A DNA stretch of 64,000 nucleotides from Hoeflea_A sp963921345 (GCA_963921345.3 CAWUFE020000007.1:3286001-3350000); one strand, 5' to 3'; shown: positions 29,038 to 37,591, counted from the first letter of the stretch. The notes: generated from the sequence alone by a model not told the origin. A program made the numbers and translations.

Positions 29038-29181
29038 GCTTTTCCTCCCAGTAACCGTTTCGGGCCCATGAAACCGGGCTCCCGGCCGCCGGTCTTGGAA
29101 CTGAGCGACAAAACAATTGGACTCCGGCGACAGGCCGGAGAGCGATTTGCGTTCGGTCGGAAAACGCGCCATGCTTGAAGG
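29038..29181. promoter_or_regulatory. divergent promoter region, aldehyde dehydrogenase / AraC regulator
   Basis: The 144-bp region between two divergent starts contains an inverted repeat (CTCCGGC, 5-bp spacer, GCCGGAG at 29122-29140) and an ACAAAACAATTGG stretch at 29108-29120. An AraC-family regulator would be expected to bind here and activate the catabolic operon. No confident -35/-10 pair is assigned. Confidence 0.4.
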
Positions 29182-30126
29182 ATGCTGGTGCAACAAACGA
29201 CATCGAATCTGCCGGTGGAGAAGTTCGAGGCAGACCTGCAGGCCGTCTGCGGATGCTTCAACGTCCGCCCGACTTCGGGAGAAAAGATGGCGTGGGGCGG
29301 CGTTGCGCTCGACAACCGGGCCGCCATCGAAATGGCACTGGTCGCGACCGATCTGCAGCAGGTCATCCGCACCAGCAAGAACATCCGCCAGGACTTCGGC
29401 GAGAACTACTTCCTGATCATCCAGCAGGAAGGCCGAGCCCTGATGGCGCAGAACGAAGCCAAGGCAATGCTGTTGCCCGGCGACATGATCCTGATCGACA
29501 GCACCAGGCCGTCGGAATTCACCTTTTTCGGCGATCGCAGCCGGCAATTGTCGCTGCATCTGCCGCGGGTTGAGGTTCACGAGCGCTTTGGGCTCGATAT
29601 CCGCGGAGGCGCGTCTTTGTCGCGCGACGACCCGACGGCGCGAGCTATCCACGCCGTCATGGTGAAAGCGCTTCGGTCGGATCCGGGATCCGGCCAGAAC
29701 GGATATCTCAAGGACGCACTGTTCGGCCTGCTCGGGGTGTTCCTGTTTGGCGAAAACGACACCGGGAACGACGCCAGCGCCTGTCATCTGGGCTATAAAG
29801 GCGCGCTGCTCGGCAGGGCGCTGGAATATGTTGAATCGCGTTTCCGGGACCCGGAATTCTCGGTCAACGACATAGCCGGCGCGCTCGGCGTGACCACGCG
29901 ACAGGTTCAGCGGGCGTTCGAAAACCTCGGCGTGACGCCGACGAAATTCCTGATGGCGAAGCGGCTCGAATTTGCCCGGTCGCAGCTGGAGAAGCGCAAT
30001 TCCGGCGCCCGCGACGAATTGATCTCGAACATTGCCTACGGCGCCGGCTTTTCCGACCTTTCCTATTTCAATCGCCGGTTTCGCGACGTTTTCGGCTGCT
30101 CACCGGGCGAGTACGGCGAATCCTGA
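29182..30126 (+). CDS. AraC-family (FeaR-like) transcriptional regulator
   Basis: The 314-residue protein has an N-terminal ligand/dimerisation region of the AraC_binding_2 type (for example LLPGDMILIDSTRPSEF) and a C-terminal AraC DNA-binding domain from about residue 210 (DIAGALGVTTRQVQRAFENLGVTP ... ISNIAYGAGFSDLSYFNRRFRDVFGCSPGEY). The organisation resembles FeaR, which activates an aldehyde dehydrogenase for aromatic amine breakdown. It is divergent from the aldehyde dehydrogenase/GMC/Liv operon and is therefore its likely activator. Two earlier in-frame starts are not evident; TTG at 29179 is possible. Confidence 0.9.
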   Translation: MLVQQTTSNLPVEKFEADLQAVCGCFNVRPTSGEKMAWGGVALDNRAAIEMALVATDLQQVIRTSKNIRQDFGENYFLIIQQEGRALMAQNEAKAMLLPGDMILIDSTRPSEFTFFGDRSRQLSLHLPRVEVHERFGLDIRGGASLSRDDPTARAIHAVMVKALRSDPGSGQNGYLKDALFGLLGVFLFGENDTGNDASACHLGYKGALLGRALEYVESRFRDPEFSVNDIAGALGVTTRQVQRAFENLGVTPTKFLMAKRLEFARSQLEKRNSGARDELISNIAYGAGFSDLSYFNRRFRDVFGCSPGEYGES

Positions 30127-30223
30127 CGGCAGCGGCCTGCCGCCAACATCCACGGGAAATATTGCCGGTGACTTCCGACATGCGGCCTTGAACCGGGCAT
30201 CGGGCAAAGTATAAATGTGAAAT

Positions 30224-30856
30224 ATGCTTTCGCATGCGCAAATCTGGATGGCGATCGACAGATTGGCGGACAGCAACGGGATTTCGGTTTCGGCGCTGGC
30301 GCGGCGCGCCGGTCTGGACCCGACGGCCTTCAACAAATCGAAGCGCACGGGCAATGACGGACGGCCGCGATGGCCGTCGACGGAATCGCTGTCGCGCATC
30401 CTGTCGGCGGTCGACTGCCCGCCCGATCGCTTTATCGAACTCGCGGCGCCGGACGCGCGCGCGAGCACCGGCACCACGGTGCCGCTGCTCGGGTTCGCCC
30501 AGGCCGGAGATGGCGGCTATTTCGACGATGGCGGCTTCCCGGCCGGCTTCGGTTGGGACGAAGTGGAGCTGCCGGCAGCGGCGACCGGCCACACATACGC
30601 GCTGAAGGTACAGGGCGATTCCATGCTGCCGCTCTATCGCGATGGCGACACGCTGATCGTCGAGCCGGAGGCGCAGGTGCGTCCAGGAGACCGCGTCGTC
30701 GTCAAGACCCGCGACGGCGAGGTGATGGCCAAACTGCTGCGACGCCGGACGCCGGCCCGCATCGAACTGCAATCGCTGAACCCGGACCATCCGGACCGAA
30801 GTTTGGCGGCGGACGAAATCGAATGGATCGCCCGCATCGCCTGGGCGAGCCAGTAG
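30224..30856 (+). CDS. LexA/CI-like S24 peptidase-domain transcriptional regulator
   Basis: The 210-residue protein joins an N-terminal helix-turn-helix (about 1-65; ISVSALARRAGLDPTAFNKSK) to a C-terminal S24 domain. The catalytic dyad is Ser133 (VQGDSMLPLY) and Lys170 (GEVMAKLL), and an Ala94-Gly95 pair (FAQAGDGG) marks the likely self-cleavage site. Such proteins resemble phage CI repressors, but here it is a chromosomal single gene conserved in rhizobial relatives as far as I recall. DNA damage responsiveness is possible but not shown. The SNase-like gene follows after 4 bp, so the two are probably co-transcribed. Confidence 0.88.
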   Translation: MLSHAQIWMAIDRLADSNGISVSALARRAGLDPTAFNKSKRTGNDGRPRWPSTESLSRILSAVDCPPDRFIELAAPDARASTGTTVPLLGFAQAGDGGYFDDGGFPAGFGWDEVELPAAATGHTYALKVQGDSMLPLYRDGDTLIVEPEAQVRPGDRVVVKTRDGEVMAKLLRRRTPARIELQSLNPDHPDRSLAADEIEWIARIAWASQ

Positions 30857-30860
30857 GCCG

Positions 30861-31601
30861 ATGCGGATCCCGGCCATACTCCTGTCGCTGCTGGCCATCA
30901 TTCTCGTGCTGCTGTTCTTTGCCCTTACCGGCGATCAGTCGACCGAAAGCGTGCAGACAGCGCAAGGGCGATCGCAGGCCGACGGCCTCGAAGTCGGACC
31001 GATCGAGGAACTCGGCCCGGTGCGGCAGATCTCCCCCGGACAGTTCGCGGTGCCCTTTACGGAGAATGCGGTGCGGCTCGAGCGGATCGCGCCGCGCCAG
31101 CCGCTGACGCCGCCACGCGAAACCGGGCCGAAGCTGACGCTGCTGCACCAGCCGGTGGTCAGCGCAGCCGGGCTCGTCACCTATGCCAGCGGCCAGGTGC
31201 AGCTCGCCAATATCGAGGTGCTGGATCCGCAGTCGGTGTGCATCGACATCGCCGGCCTCGCCTGGCCCTGCGGCGTCATCGCCCGTACCGCCTTCCGCAA
31301 TTTCCTGCGTGGCCGCGCCATGTCGTGCGTCGTGCCCGACGGCCGCTGGACCGAAACCGTGGTCAGCCAGTGCCTCGTCGGCAACCAGGATCCGGCCGCC
31401 TGGCTGGTCAGCCGCGGCTGGGCGCGGGCGCTGCCCGAGACGCAGTATGTCGCCCTGGAAGACATGGCTCGCGAAGGCGCCAAGGGGGTCTATGGCAGCG
31501 ACCCGCGCAACCTGTCGGCGGTGGTCGACAGCGGCGTCGAGGTTCCGCAGCAGCCGGATGCGGCTACTGAGCCAGCGTCCCCGCCAACGCCGCTTGAATG
31601 A
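30861..31601 (+). CDS. membrane-anchored SNase-like (thermonuclease-fold) protein
   Basis: The 246-residue protein has an N-terminal membrane anchor (residues 4-23, LLSLLAIILVLLFFAL) and then a periplasmic domain. The stretch ASGQVQLANIEVLD followed by CGVIARTAFRNFLRG and AAWLVSRGWARALPE matches the layout of staphylococcal-nuclease-like proteins. The normally Arg/Asp-rich catalytic positions are not clearly kept, so activity is doubtful. Four cysteines in the domain could form disulfides. The last 38 bp overlap the end of the convergent lysyl-tRNA synthetase gene. Confidence 0.75.
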   Translation: MRIPAILLSLLAIILVLLFFALTGDQSTESVQTAQGRSQADGLEVGPIEELGPVRQISPGQFAVPFTENAVRLERIAPRQPLTPPRETGPKLTLLHQPVVSAAGLVTYASGQVQLANIEVLDPQSVCIDIAGLAWPCGVIARTAFRNFLRGRAMSCVVPDGRWTETVVSQCLVGNQDPAAWLVSRGWARALPETQYVALEDMAREGAKGVYGSDPRNLSAVVDSGVEVPQQPDAATEPASPPTPLE

Positions 31602-33225
31602 GCGTGCGGGTTTCGGCAATGCCGTATAGCGCCGCGAAGGAACCGAAACGGGGGCCCCGTTCCTGTCCCAGAAGCACCTGGTAAAGCATCTGGAAAAAGG
31701 CGACCGAGACGCCGGGACCGCCGTCGGGTCCCTTGCGATTCTGGTCCTGGTAACGCTCGATGGCGCGGGCGACGTCGAGCACGGCATCCTGGATCGCAGC
31801 GCCGTCGGCGTCCGCCGGCAACGATGCCAGCTTGGCGTCCAGCGCCGCCAGCGCCTCGCGCTCGACCGCATCGGGCTCGCGGAACACCTTGGTCGGCTTG
31901 ACGAAGTCGTTGAAGTAGCGGATCGCATAGCCGACCAGCGCATCGAGCTGCGGATGGCTGTCGCGGGTCACCCCCGGCGCATAGCGGGAAATGAAGCCCC
32001 ACAGCACGTCGCTGTTTTCGGCGTTCGAGGCGCTGACCAGGTTGAGCAGCATGGCGAACGGCACCGGGTTTTCGACCTGCGGCGGATTGCCGTAATGCAT
32101 GTGCCAGACCGGGTTGCCCAGACGGTTCTTCCAGTCCTGGCGGTCATAGGCCGACACAAACGAGAAATACTCGTCGACCGCCTTCGGGATGACGTCGAAA
32201 TAGAGCTTCTTCGCGGTCTTCGGCTTCTGGAACATGTAGAGCGCCAGGCTTTCGGGCGAGGCATAGGTCAGCCACTCGTCGATGGTCAGACCGTTGCCCT
32301 TGGACTTGGAGATCTTCTGCCCGTTCTCGTCGAGGAAAAGCTCGTAGTTGAAGCCCTCCGGCGGACGACCGCCCAGGGCCCGGCAGACCTTGGACGACAG
32401 GGTGACGCTGTCGATCAGGTCCTTGCCGGCCATTTCGTAGTCGACGCCGAGCGCATACCAGCGCAGCGCCCAGTCGGCCTTCCACTGGCACTTGACCTGA
32501 CCGCCGGTGACGCCGGTGGTGATTTCTTCGCCGGTCTCCGGATCCATATAGGTGACGGTGCCGCCTCTCGCATCGCGGGCAATCATCGGCACCTGCAGCA
32601 CCTTGCCGGTGCGCCGGCAAATCGGCAGGAAGGGCGAATAGGTGGCTCGCCGTTCCTCGCCCAGCGTCGGCAGGATGATCGCCATGACGTCGTCATAGAC
32701 TTCCAGCATGCGCAGAAGCGCCGCATCGAACCGGCCACTGGTGTAGTAGTCGGTCGAGGAGGCGAACTCGTAATCGAAGCCGAAGCGGTCGAGGAATGCG
32801 CGCAGCCGCGCATTGTTGGCTTCTCCGAACGAGGGATACTCGCTGGAGAACGGATCCGGCACCTTGGTGAGCGGCATGCCCAGATAGGCCTGCATCATCT
32901 CCTGGTTCGGCACATTGGTCGGCACCTTGCGGAAGCCGTCCATGTCGTCGGAAAAGCACAGGATCTTGGTTTTCACGCTGTCGCGCGTCAGCACGCGGAA
33001 GGCATGGCGTACCATGGAGGTGCGCGCCACTTCGCCGAATGTGCCGATATGCGGCAGCCCGGACGGGCCGTAGCCGGTCTCGAACAGCACGGTGTCGGGA
33101 TAGCCGCCCTTTTCGTAGCGCTTGACGAGTTTGCGCGCCTCTTCGAACGGCCAGGCCTTGGCCTCGGCCGCTGCTGCAATCATCTCTTCGTCAAGATCGA
33201 TTTCAGGAAGGCGGTCGGTGCTCAT
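31564..33225 (-). CDS. lysK: class I lysyl-tRNA synthetase
   Basis: The 553-residue enzyme charges tRNA-Lys with lysine and is of the archaeal-type class I form found in several alphaproteobacteria, unrelated to the class II LysS of most bacteria. The HIGH-like motif is PSGLPHIGT (about residues 54-62) and the KMSKS-like loop is KISKSKGN (about 304-311), followed by the class I alpha-helical anticodon domain. The ATG at 33225 is the only good start. It is monocistronic, with a 268-bp region upstream shared with the terB-like gene. Confidence 0.95.
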   Translation of the reverse strand: MSTDRLPEIDLDEEMIAAAAEAKAWPFEEARKLVKRYEKGGYPDTVLFETGYGPSGLPHIGTFGEVARTSMVRHAFRVLTRDSVKTKILCFSDDMDGFRKVPTNVPNQEMMQAYLGMPLTKVPDPFSSEYPSFGEANNARLRAFLDRFGFDYEFASSTDYYTSGRFDAALLRMLEVYDDVMAIILPTLGEERRATYSPFLPICRRTGKVLQVPMIARDARGGTVTYMDPETGEEITTGVTGGQVKCQWKADWALRWYALGVDYEMAGKDLIDSVTLSSKVCRALGGRPPEGFNYELFLDENGQKISKSKGNGLTIDEWLTYASPESLALYMFQKPKTAKKLYFDVIPKAVDEYFSFVSAYDRQDWKNRLGNPVWHMHYGNPPQVENPVPFAMLLNLVSASNAENSDVLWGFISRYAPGVTRDSHPQLDALVGYAIRYFNDFVKPTKVFREPDAVEREALAALDAKLASLPADADGAAIQDAVLDVARAIERYQDQNRKGPDGGPGVSVAFFQMLYQVLLGQERGPRFGSFAALYGIAETRTLIQAALAGTLAQ

Positions 33226-33493
33226 CGTCGTGCTTTCAGGGCTCGGTAAAGGAATGTTGAAGACGGCGGGTGCTGCACTGCAAAGCCCGCCGACCCAGGC
33301 GGCCGAACCGCCCGAATTGCTTGATCGGCGGCCGGCATGCCCGACGGCGCGCGGAACCTAGGCCGACGGCCAGGAAAGGTCAATGCGGCGGTGCACAATT
33401 CGCGCGCCGGCCATGGCGCCTGTTTTGCTTGACCGTGCCGCCCCATAGTTCTAGAGCGTGTGGTCAAGCAGTCGAGACCGCAAAGGATGTGGC

Positions 33494-33907
33494 ATGAGTT
33501 CCCCGATCACCATTCAGGACGCGCTGATTTACGTGATGGTCACCATGTCGGCCGTCGACAGGACGATGACCGACGCCGAACTGGCGCAAATCGGCAACAT
33601 CACCCGGACCCTGCCGATCTTCCAGGAATTCGACGAGGACCGGCTGGTGCGCGTTGCGCGCGACTGCGGCGCCATCCTGAGCGAGCAGGACGGTCTCGAC
33701 ACGGTCATGCTGATCGCCCATGACGCGCTGCCGCCCGGCCTCTACGACACGGCCTACGCGCTGGCCGTCGAGGTGGCCGCTGCCGACCTGCATGTCGAGC
33801 AGGAGGAACTGCGGCTGCTGCAGATCCTGCGCGACAGGCTCGGCCTCGACAAGCTGACCTGTGCGGCCATCGAACGCGGAGCGATGGCGCGCTTCCGGTC
33901 GCACTAA
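33494..33907 (+). CDS. TerB-like tellurite-resistance family protein
   Basis: A 137-residue all-helical, acidic protein with the TerB-fold pattern: ALIYVMVTMSAVDRTMTDAELAQI and later YALAVEVAAADLHVEQEELRLLQILRDRLGL, two similar helix-loop-helix halves rich in Asp and Glu suited to metal binding. I chose the ATG at 33494. The stop codon TAA is formed by a TA dinucleotide plus the first base of the 268-bp inverted-repeat element that follows. Removing the element would put the hydroxylase ATG 3 bp after a TAG stop, so the two genes were probably one operon. Confidence 0.8.
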   Translation: MSSPITIQDALIYVMVTMSAVDRTMTDAELAQIGNITRTLPIFQEFDEDRLVRVARDCGAILSEQDGLDTVMLIAHDALPPGLYDTAYALAVEVAAADLHVEQEELRLLQILRDRLGLDKLTCAAIERGAMARFRSH

Positions 33908-34174
33908 GAGCAACGAAAGGCTAGGATTGATCATTTGATGGCTGCAGATCGGCTCCACTCGGCTAGGCGCGTCGCGCAGGGCGATGTGGGACATCGGACA
34001 AGCGGCGCAACAAAGCCGATGGGCCGATATGCGGCCACCCTTCGGGCCGGGCGATTTTGGCCCTTGGCGTCGTTGGCTTGCACTTGTGGTCGGCCGGCAC
34101 CACGGCGCGCAACCCGCCTAGCCAGAAACCAAAATCGCCGCGGTCAAATGACCGATCCTAGCCTTTCGTTGCTC
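33907..34174. mobile_element. 268-bp MITE-like element with 31-bp imperfect terminal inverted repeats
   Basis: The ends are inverted copies: 33908-33938 begins GAGCAACGAAAGGCTAGGAT and pairs with 34144-34174 in reverse complement at 29 of 31 positions. Inside, GGCGATTTTGG and CCAAAATCGCC form a second inverted pair. No open frame of note is present. TA dinucleotides flank the element (33905-33906, 34175-34176), allowing a one-base offset at the left end. TA target use is typical of IS630/Tc1 transposases, and an IS630 relic lies 0.8 kb away, although its end sequence (GAGCGGGATGAG) shares only the first few bases. Origin is inferred; transposition is not shown. Confidence 0.75.
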
Positions 34175-34180
34175 TAGCCC

Positions 34181-34993
34181 ATGGAACTTCTGGGCCTGTC
34201 AGAGCCGGTCATCCGCCTGATTGCCTTTGCCGCGATCTTCCTATCGATGGCGGCCTTCGAACTGCTCAACCCCAGGCTCGAACGCGACGAAATGATCGGG
34301 GCGCTGAAGGCGCGCCGCTGGTTCACCAACATCTCCGTCCTCGTGCTGTCGTCGCTGGTCCTGCGGGTGATCTTCCCGCTCGCCGCGGTCGGTACGGCGC
34401 TTTGGGCCGCCGACAATGGTTACGGGCTGTTCCACATATACGAGGTCCCGGCCTGGATCGCCGGGACCGCCGCTTTCGTCATCCTCGATTTCGCCGTCTG
34501 GCTCGAGCATCTGCTCAGCCACAAGATCCCGATCCTGTGGCGCATTCACCGCATGCACCATTCCGATATCGGCTTCGACCTGACGACGGCTCTGCGCTTC
34601 CATCCGCTGGAAATCGTATTGTCGATGTTCTGGAAGGCGCTGATCATCGTCTGTCTCGGTCCGCCGGCGGTCGCGGTGCTGATCTTCGAGATCGTGCTCA
34701 ACGGAACGGCGATGTTCAACCACGCCAATGCCCGGCTGCCGCTCGGGCTCGACCGGATCCTGCGCCTGGTGCTGGTGACGCCCGACATGCACCGGGTGCA
34801 CCATTCCAGTTTCAAGGACGAGACGAACTCCAATTACGGCTTTAATTTCCCCTTCTGGGATTATCTCTTCGGCACCTATTGCGCCCAGCCGCATCGCGGT
34901 CACACCGATATGGAAATTGGCCTGGAGTATTACCGCGACCGCTCTCCGACGAGGCTTCTGTGGACGCTGCTGGTTCCGTTCCGGAAGTACTAG
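34181..34993 (+). CDS. sterol desaturase / fatty acid hydroxylase family membrane protein
   Basis: A 270-residue di-iron membrane enzyme of the fatty-acid-hydroxylase superfamily. The His clusters are visible as WLEHLLSHKIP, WRIHRMHHSD, NHAN and PDMHRVHHSS, which bind two irons, set between four to five membrane spans. It would hydroxylate or desaturate a lipid such as a fatty acid, sterol-like molecule or carotenoid. The start codon lies only 4 bp beyond the TA flanking the MITE-like element, so its original ribosome-binding site was displaced. Its TAG stop is formed with the first base of the IS630 relic that follows. Confidence 0.9.
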   Translation: MELLGLSEPVIRLIAFAAIFLSMAAFELLNPRLERDEMIGALKARRWFTNISVLVLSSLVLRVIFPLAAVGTALWAADNGYGLFHIYEVPAWIAGTAAFVILDFAVWLEHLLSHKIPILWRIHRMHHSDIGFDLTTALRFHPLEIVLSMFWKALIIVCLGPPAVAVLIFEIVLNGTAMFNHANARLPLGLDRILRLVLVTPDMHRVHHSSFKDETNSNYGFNFPFWDYLFGTYCAQPHRGHTDMEIGLEYYRDRSPTRLLWTLLVPFRKY

Positions 34994-35680
34994 AGCGGGA
35001 TGAGTTTTGTCAGAATCATTTTTGTGATTCCCAATCTTCTGCAAATCAGATTCAAAGTCCTGGCTGGATAGGAGGCCAGTATGGATGGCGAGACCTTATT
35101 CGATGGATCTGCGGGAGCGTGTTGTGTTTGCGGTTGAGCGCGACGGCCTTTCACGTCGCCAAGCGGCGGAGCGTTTCGGTGTTGGCGTCAAGACAGCGAT
35201 CGACTGGGTGCAGCGCTACCGCGAGACGGGAAGCGTGGCCCCTGGCAAGATGGGTGGTCATCGCCCGAAGAAGCTTTCGGGCCCATGGCGTGACTGGATG
35301 ATCGCCCGTTGCACAGGGCAGGACTTCACGCTGCGCGGCCTCGTCGCCGAACTGGGCGACCTGGGCCTGAAGGTCGACTACCGCTCGGTGTGGGAGTTCG
35401 TCCACGCCGAGGGGCTCAGTCATAAAAAAAGACGCTGAATGCGAGCGAACAAGATCGCCCCGATGTGGCTCGACGACGGGCGCAATGGATCAAGTATCGC
35501 GGCGGCATCGATCCCCACCGTCTGGTCTTTATCGACGAAACCTGGACCAAGACCAACATGGTGCCTCTGCACGGTTGGGCGCCATGCGGCTAAAGTCGGC
35601 TCCAAGCGGTCGATCGACCGAACGGACCAAGCCGCAGTGGCTGGGGCAAAGCAGACATCGAAGTTTGGCATGCCGGCGTG
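34993..35680 (+). mobile_element. IS630-family element, truncated at its right end
   Basis: The left end begins GAGCGGGATGAGTTTTG right after the TA of the hydroxylase stop codon, followed by a small hairpin (AATCA, TTTTTG, TGATT). The first transposase frame (35085-35438) is intact, then the DDE part is entered after an A7 run (35425-35431) but decays by about 35600. No matching right terminal repeat was found before the next gene. The right portion was lost together with the 3' end of the neighbouring transporter gene. Confidence 0.8.
35085..35640 (+). pseudogene. IS630-family transposase, frameshifted and truncated
   Basis: The first frame (35085-35438) encodes 117 residues with the helix-turn-helix of IS630 transposases (MDLRERVVFAVERDG, RRQAAERFGVGVKTAIDWVQRY). 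After a run of seven A's (35425-35431) the -1 frame continues with QWIKYRGGIDPHRLVFIDE-type sequence, containing the first Asp of the DDE triad, and then a stop at about 35597. The remaining catalytic Asp and Glu are missing. The A7 run is the usual slippery site in this family, so the frame change itself may be programmed, but the loss of the C-terminal half is real. Confidence 0.85.
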
Positions 35681-35682
35681 AT

Positions 35683-36129
35683 TCAGGCTCCGAAAAGGAG
35701 CCTTGAACAAGAGACACGCCCTCTCCGACGCCGAATGGCGGATGCGAGAATGACGCTTAGAACATACCAGGCCGCAACCGGCATGATGGCCGCCATCTGG
35801 TCGGTGCGCGTTATCAGCGCGAACATGATCATGAGGCTGGTGGTCACGAGGCCCGCGCCGACGTAGACCAGCAGCGCCTTCCGGCGCCAGAGGAGATCGA
35901 CCAGATGGCCCAGCGGCATTTTCAATGCCCAGGGAATGCCTGCCCAGAACGCAAGGCCGGCAAGAAACGACGCCGAGAGACCGAGATATTCCTTGACGAA
36001 GAACGTGCCGACGATGCCCGTCAGTCGCGAGATGCCGGCTGCGAAATAGATCATCAGCGGCGGCAGGAACGACCAGCGAAACTGGCGAAAGAGATCCAAC
36101 AGGATCGCATCTACGAGCCGCCACGGCAT
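35683..36129 (-). pseudogene. truncated multi-span transporter (MFS/BT1-like) fragment
   Basis: Only the N-terminal 148 residues remain. Four hydrophobic segments and MPLGHLVDLLWRRKALLVYVG, resembling the loop 2-3 motif of major facilitators of the folate-biopterin (BT1) type, are visible. After AWYVLSVILASA the sequence turns into a basic, unrelated tail (IRRRRGRVSC) that ends 3 bp from the IS630 relic. A full protein of this class would have about 400-450 residues, so the gene was cut by the insertion or a later deletion. Confidence 0.75.
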
Positions 36130-36448
36130 CTGAAGTTCTTTAGCGTTTGCGTTGCAGATTGGGATTGAAGCAGCGCCGGGACGACATCGACGGCGAACTC
36201 CAATATGACCAACTCACCAACATGTTACAGGTTGATGCCGGTTCCGCCCTTGATCCGCATCAACTGCGTCGCGAATTGAGACTGCGGAGCTTTATGGTCT
36301 TTGCATGGAGCCCGCATTTGGTACTTCTGATTCGATTAGGACATTGGCACGGTTTTGATTCTAATGTGGTTTACCAATTTAAAGTTCCCGCGAGAGCCTG
36401 CCGCCCAGAGCTCGCCAACCCAGCCTTACAACTCAACTAGAGCCTGAC
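36130..36448. other. intergenic region, no gene recognised
   Basis: The 319 bp between the truncated transporter and the oxidoreductase are less GC-rich than the flanks. A 97-codon open frame (36147-36440, plus strand) has no family features and mostly unbiased codon use, so I do not call it. The stretch is probably remnant sequence of the same rearrangement that carries the IS relic. Confidence 0.4.
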
Positions 36449-37591
36449 TTGTCCCAGCTGTTTTCACCCTTCACCCTGCGCGATATCACGTTCAAGAACC
36501 GTATCGCGGTCTCTCCAATGAGCCAGTACCGAGCCGTCGACGGGCAGGCCAATGCCTGGCACCTCGTGCATCTCGGGCGCTTTGCCATGGGAGGTGCGGG
36601 TCTTGTCTATGCGGAATCGACGGCGGTGGCAGACACGGGCCGGAGAACTCATGGCGATCTGGGTCTTTGGGACGATGGCCAGATTGCCGCGCTGCAACCG
36701 GTGACCGCGTTCCTCAAACAGGAGGGCGCGGTTCCAGGCGTGCAACTGGGCCATGCGGGGCGGAAGGCATCGGAACGGCGTCCCTGGCATGGGGAAACCC
36801 CGGTCGACGATCAGGATGTTTCGGAACGCCGGGAAGCCCCGTGGCAGGCGGATGCACCGTCGCCACTGCCCTACGCGGAAGGGTGGCCGACACCCTCGGA
36901 AATGACGCAGGAGGACATCGGGCGAGTGATTTCCGCCTTTGGCGCGGCGGCCAAACGGTCCTTTGCGGCAGGCTTCGAGATCATCGAAATCTACGCCGCG
37001 CACGGATTTCTCGTCCATCAGTTTCTCTCTCCCATATCCAACCAGCGAACGGACGAATGGGGCGGCAGAGCTGAAAACCGCCGCCGCTTTGCCGTCGAGG
37101 TCGCAAGGGCCGTTCGCGCCAACTGGCCCGACCGTTTGCCGCTGGCGTTCCGCCTGTCCGCGACCGACTGGCTGGAGGGCGGGACCGAGGTCGAGGACAC
37201 CGTCGAAACGGCCCGGGCGCTGCGGCGCGTCGGGGTCGACATGATCGACTGCTCCTCCGGTGGAATCGGCGGGCGCGAACGACCCCGCCGTATGGTCATC
37301 GAGCAGGGGTTTCAGGCTCCGTTTGCCGAGCGGATCCGTCGCGAGGCGGAGCTGGCCACGATGGCGGTCGGGTTCTTGTGGGACGCGGAGTTTTGCGAAG
37401 CCCTTGTCCGCGACGGGAAAGCGGACATGATCGCCCTGGCCAGGGAGCTTCTGAACGATCCGAACTGGCCCCTGCACGCCGCCGCGCAGCTGGGGCACGA
37501 CAATGCCCAGGACCTGTGGCCGATCGAATTCGGCTGGTGGCTGAAGAAGCGCGACCGCCTGCTGAGCAAACTCGGGATACGACCGACCTGA
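36449..37591 (+). CDS. Old Yellow Enzyme family NAD(P)H:flavin oxidoreductase (YqjM/NamA type)
   Basis: The 380-residue FMN enzyme reduces activated C=C bonds. The N-terminal FMN strand LFSPFTLRDITFKNRIAVSPMSQYRA, the proton-donor region QLGHAGRKASERRPW, the substrate-binding IYAAHGFLVHQFLSP with the SNQRTDEWGG loop, and C-terminal FMN-phosphate residues are present. The position usually Cys in YqjM (CMY/CQY) is Ser-Pro-Met-Ser here. A TTG start at 36449 is the only one compatible with the family's N-terminus, and its Shine-Dalgarno sequence is weak. No operon partner is evident. Confidence 0.9.
   Translation: MSQLFSPFTLRDITFKNRIAVSPMSQYRAVDGQANAWHLVHLGRFAMGGAGLVYAESTAVADTGRRTHGDLGLWDDGQIAALQPVTAFLKQEGAVPGVQLGHAGRKASERRPWHGETPVDDQDVSERREAPWQADAPSPLPYAEGWPTPSEMTQEDIGRVISAFGAAAKRSFAAGFEIIEIYAAHGFLVHQFLSPISNQRTDEWGGRAENRRRFAVEVARAVRANWPDRLPLAFRLSATDWLEGGTEVEDTVETARALRRVGVDMIDCSSGGIGGRERPRRMVIEQGFQAPFAERIRREAELATMAVGFLWDAEFCEALVRDGKADMIALARELLNDPNWPLHAAAQLGHDNAQDLWPIEFGWWLKKRDRLLSKLGIRPT

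Noticed and set aside
36147..36440. Possible 97-residue protein before the Old Yellow Enzyme gene
   Set aside because: Codon use is unlike the neighbours, no motif is seen, and it lies in a rearranged stretch.
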